Source of the DNA: Parus major
Lineage: Eukaryota; Chordata; Aves; Passeriformes; Paridae
DNA: 64,000 bases
Direction of reading: 5' to 3'
Assembly: GCF_001522545.3 (NCBI RefSeq)
Contig: NC_031781.1
Span: 9,987,487-10,051,486 of the forward strand
Of this stretch, positions 61,096 through 64,000 are shown piece by piece. Positions within the stretch are counted from its first letter, which is position 1; every line of letters begins with the position of its first letter. Made by a program: the position numbers and the translations under genes. Below the pieces are notes generated by a model. That model worked only from the letters and a program-made list of their open reading frames with translations. It was not told where the DNA came from and searched no databases.

Positions 61096-63403
61096 CTTTT
61101 AAACTCAGGCTCGAAAATGCAATGAAGTGACTGTGGAAGGAGAGCCCTACAGACGGGCTGAGGTCCTGCACAGATCTGTCCTTGTCCAAGTGATGTGTGT
61201 GTCCCATGGACAAATGGACATTAACTAATCCTCCTCTGGATGCCTGCATTCAGCAGGGGGCAAAAAACCCCAGAACACCTTTAGCTGGTAAAATTTATTC
61301 CTCCTATACTCCATGCCAGGAAAGCTTCCACCTCTGTTTCTTTATTTTCCTTCTCCTTTTTTCCCCTCTCACTTACTGTGTCTTGGGTGGATGTGTTTGC
61401 TATTATGAAGTCTGTTGAAACATAAACATATACTTTTAAAATAGCATTTCACTCTGACAATACTCCTGGAGAGAGCTGAGAATATTATGGTGGAGATAAT
61501 GTACTCCAGACAATAAGAGAAGACAGGAGCTGGAAGCTTATCTGCTAGAACCCCTATTGCCTATTTCAACAACAATCCCCTTCAAAATGATGTTTTTCTG
61601 TGTACGCTTAAAATGCATGATATTCAGCCTGTTGGTGTGGCTTTTAATAGCCTGGATAATTTTCCATACAATTAATTCCTTGAATATATTCTCTTTTGCT
61701 TCTGCAATTTTTATTGTGAGTTGTTCCTGTCAGGGTGCAGGGTAACCCCTCTTGGAGCAGCAGTCCATACCCAGGCTCCCACCACGGCACAGGAGCTCAG
61801 TGAGGATGCTCGAGATGGGTGGGTGGCTCTGCACAGCTTGATGCAGCTACAGCTCCTTTTCTGAGACAGATTTTAAGGTTTTATTTCCCTTGCTCGCTTT
61901 GATTTCTGAGGTTGTGGTATCACAAGGATTTTGTCTCTGAAAGCAACGCTAAGCCCAGATATGGAAAGAAAGGACTAAGTGACAACTGGTAAGCAGCTGG
62001 GAAAGCTGGGGTGTGATGTCCTGTCTTGCAGGGCTGTGCTGTGATGCTCTGGAAGCTGTGAAGAACCAGAGCTGATGCCATGAGTCAGGAGAATGCTCCC
62101 CAAGGGAGAAGGGGATGGGAACCCGACTCGCTCCATCTCCCAAAGAGCTCCAGGCCAGGAAATAAGGGAAGGTATGGACAGATTATTTCCATGGCTGAAT
62201 TTTAGTGCTTCAAGGCAGCCTAAAATGACCTCTAAAACAGGGACTATGCTCACTCCCACTGATAGGCACTGGGAAAGTGGATTATTTCCCACTTACTCCA
62301 GACACATGGATATACATAGTGATGGAAAAACACTTTTGCTCACTTCCCTATGAGCCACTGGGCCACTGTGGGAGCAGGAGCTCAGTGTTAGAGGACAGGA
62401 AGGGCTAGCAAGGCAGATTTTCACCTGGGTGTAAATCAGCTTTATCTCTTCCAGGGAGAACAATGCCAGCTCAGTTTACCCCCACTGAGGATCTAATTGG
62501 CATTTGGCTCTGGCTGCAAAATTAGGATTGCTTCATCATTGTGCTTCTGATCCTGTATCATGGGAATCAATGAGGAATTTGATTACAGTCTCCTATTTGG
62601 ATTCTCAGCCCCGCGTGGGGATGTTAATCATCAAAGCTGGGACTGAGGGGTACAGAGAATTGGCTAGAAAATTTAGATCACTTTTCAAAAGGAAAATGGA
62701 AGGCAAGTCTATGTGGTCTGGAAGAGTTTAATAACAGCTGAAATTTAACTGGGAAAAGAAAATGATCCCAAGGGTTGATGTTGTTTTGTCATTGACTTGT
62801 GTTCTCTTCAGCTGTGGTATGGGTACAGTGAACATAACTGGCCTCTGGAAGAGGATAGAGGTGCTGCTGTGATTATTCAGCTTCTGGCACGTTGTGGCTT
62901 TAGATATAGTGGAATCTCATCTGCCCTTGCCTGAGCAAATGCAGACACATCACATCACATCACTAGCTAATCCTACTGCTCCACCATCTTTCCAACCTGC
63001 CCTGGTCAACCCACAGAGGAATATAAACCATATGAACCATTAACTTCAGCCAGGCTTGAGCTGGGCATGATCCTGCACCTGCTGGTGCTGCCAGGCACGA
63101 GAAGGCACTGCCTGCCTTCCACAGCAGCTGGGGCTGGCCTGCTGTCAGTGCAGGAATCTCCTGCAGGGGTGGGAAGCCTGGGACAGGGACTGCACCCCAC
63201 AGCCCTCTCCCAGCTGCATTTCAACCCACCCATTAGGCTCAGATGAATTACTAAAAGCTCACTTTGCATTGCAAGACCATGACACAGATGAGCAATGATG
63301 TTGGGTCATGACCCATTGATGATGGAAGTGAATCAACGCACCAGGGTCGGACAAAAGAGAGATTATTAACTCAGTGCTTAATGCAGAGTGCCAAAAATCA
63401 GGA
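61096..63403. other. unique noncoding sequence, no supported gene
   Basis: Short frames only (up to 105 codons). A short ACATC repeat lies at 62947-62963. AT-rich sequence occurs at 61410-61740. No other feature was recognised. Confidence 0.6.
62947..62963. repeat. short (ACATC)3 repeat
   Basis: Three ACATC units followed by AC. Confidence 0.9.
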
Positions 63404-63545
63404 TTTCCCTCTGGCTCTGTACTGATTAATGTGTGACCTCAGGACAATCTCATGATGTCTTGGAGCCTCAGTTTCCTCACCTGCAATACGGTGATAAGCC
63501 CCATCACAGCTTTTCAGTGCTGATGAAAAACTGATCTTACAGGGT
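63404..63545 (+). repeat. MIR SINE copy
   Basis: The segment follows the MIR core in sense orientation. TCTGGCTCTGTACTGATTAAT (about 63411-63430) matches the consensus stretch ending in CACTTACTAGCT, GTGTGACCTCAGGACAA (63431-63447) matches GTGTGACCTTGGGCAA, and GCCTCAGTTTCCTCACCTG (63465-63483) is nearly identical to the most conserved MIR block. CAATACGGTGATAAG then matches TAAAATGGGGATAAT. The 3' part fades after about 63510. This is a clear old SINE, useful as a neutral age marker. Confidence 0.8.
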
Positions 63546-64000
63546 TTGGAGCACACAAACCAAAACCCTCCCTCAGACCCAGTGGGGATAAGCAGGGTCG
63601 TATAGTCTGTGAATGCAAAATCCCTAAGAGCAGGTGGTTTTATTTGTTTTCTTTATTTTAATGAACAACTCTTCCACCTATTTCCAAGCTCATGAGGCAC
63701 TTTCTACTGCTACGAAAGCAAAAAAAACTTATTTCTCTGTGCCAGCAGCAGATTCATAAGCAGACCAGCAAATAAAGTATGTGCTGCTAAGGACTTTCTC
63801 ATGGATATACACGAGTTACATCCTTTTCCATCATCTTGCTGATTAATAGGCATAATATCGTGTCTGATCACTGCAGTAAGTATACTGTGAAAGATAACCA
63901 CTGAAGACATCTAATTGTTTTCCCTTTGGGTTTTTTGGGAGGTAATGCTTTAAAATAATGGCCCTAATCATTATTAATTCCTTTAGTGTTCGCTGGAATA
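63546..64000. other. unique noncoding sequence to window end
   Basis: No gene or repeat was recognised. The last 300 bases are AT-rich. Confidence 0.6.

Overview
The window is vertebrate nuclear DNA, most likely from a bird. The clues are a CR1 retrotransposon 3' end with the avian-type sequence (60979-61095, minus strand), an older L3/CR1-like copy (about 28408-28660), two MIR-type SINE remnants near the two ends (1-88 and about 63404-63545), very few interspersed repeats overall, and scaffold-style N gaps (430 N at 14166-14595 and a single N at 35606). I see nothing bacterial, no operon-like spacing, and no CRISPR, tRNA or rRNA gene.

I could not support any protein-coding gene. The longest uninterrupted frame free of N and simple repeat is 204 codons (6749-7363, minus), and it shows no recognisable domain. 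The other frames longer than 150 codons also look like chance products of stop-poor sequence. The window therefore reads as one long intergenic stretch (gene desert) or part of a very large intron.

Layout. 1-14 kb: a MIR fragment, a 44-bp-period A/C-rich minisatellite, unique sequence, and a recent 77-bp tandem duplication. 14.1-14.65 kb: a GC-rich minisatellite interrupted by the assembly gap. 14.7-28 kb: unique sequence with an AT-rich block of octamer-like (POU) motifs near 19.0 kb and a perfect 12-bp hairpin at 24.03 kb. 28-36.6 kb: an old CR1/L3 copy, a homeodomain-motif block at 31.15-31.4 kb, a possible RTE-type 3' tail at 34.1 kb, a roughly 340-bp near-pure purine tract with an AAAAAG array at 35.4-35.7 kb, and an AT dinucleotide-rich patch at 36.5 kb. 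36.6-48.4 kb: mostly unremarkable unique sequence with a small CpG-richer pocket at 43.17-43.33 kb. 48.4-59 kb: several AT-rich stretches dense in homeodomain, SOX, TCF, octamer and AP-1 words, some on perfect palindromes. 59-64 kb: unique sequence, the CR1 fragment and the second MIR.

The main working hypothesis is that this is a regulatory desert: noncoding DNA with spaced candidate enhancers for a developmental gene outside the window. This rests on composition and motif words seen by eye. Conservation was not measured, and I could not name the neighbouring gene. I found no convincing previously undescribed biological system. The most distinctive signals are the palindromes and hairpins, the tandem duplications, the purine tract and the possible RTE-like tail.
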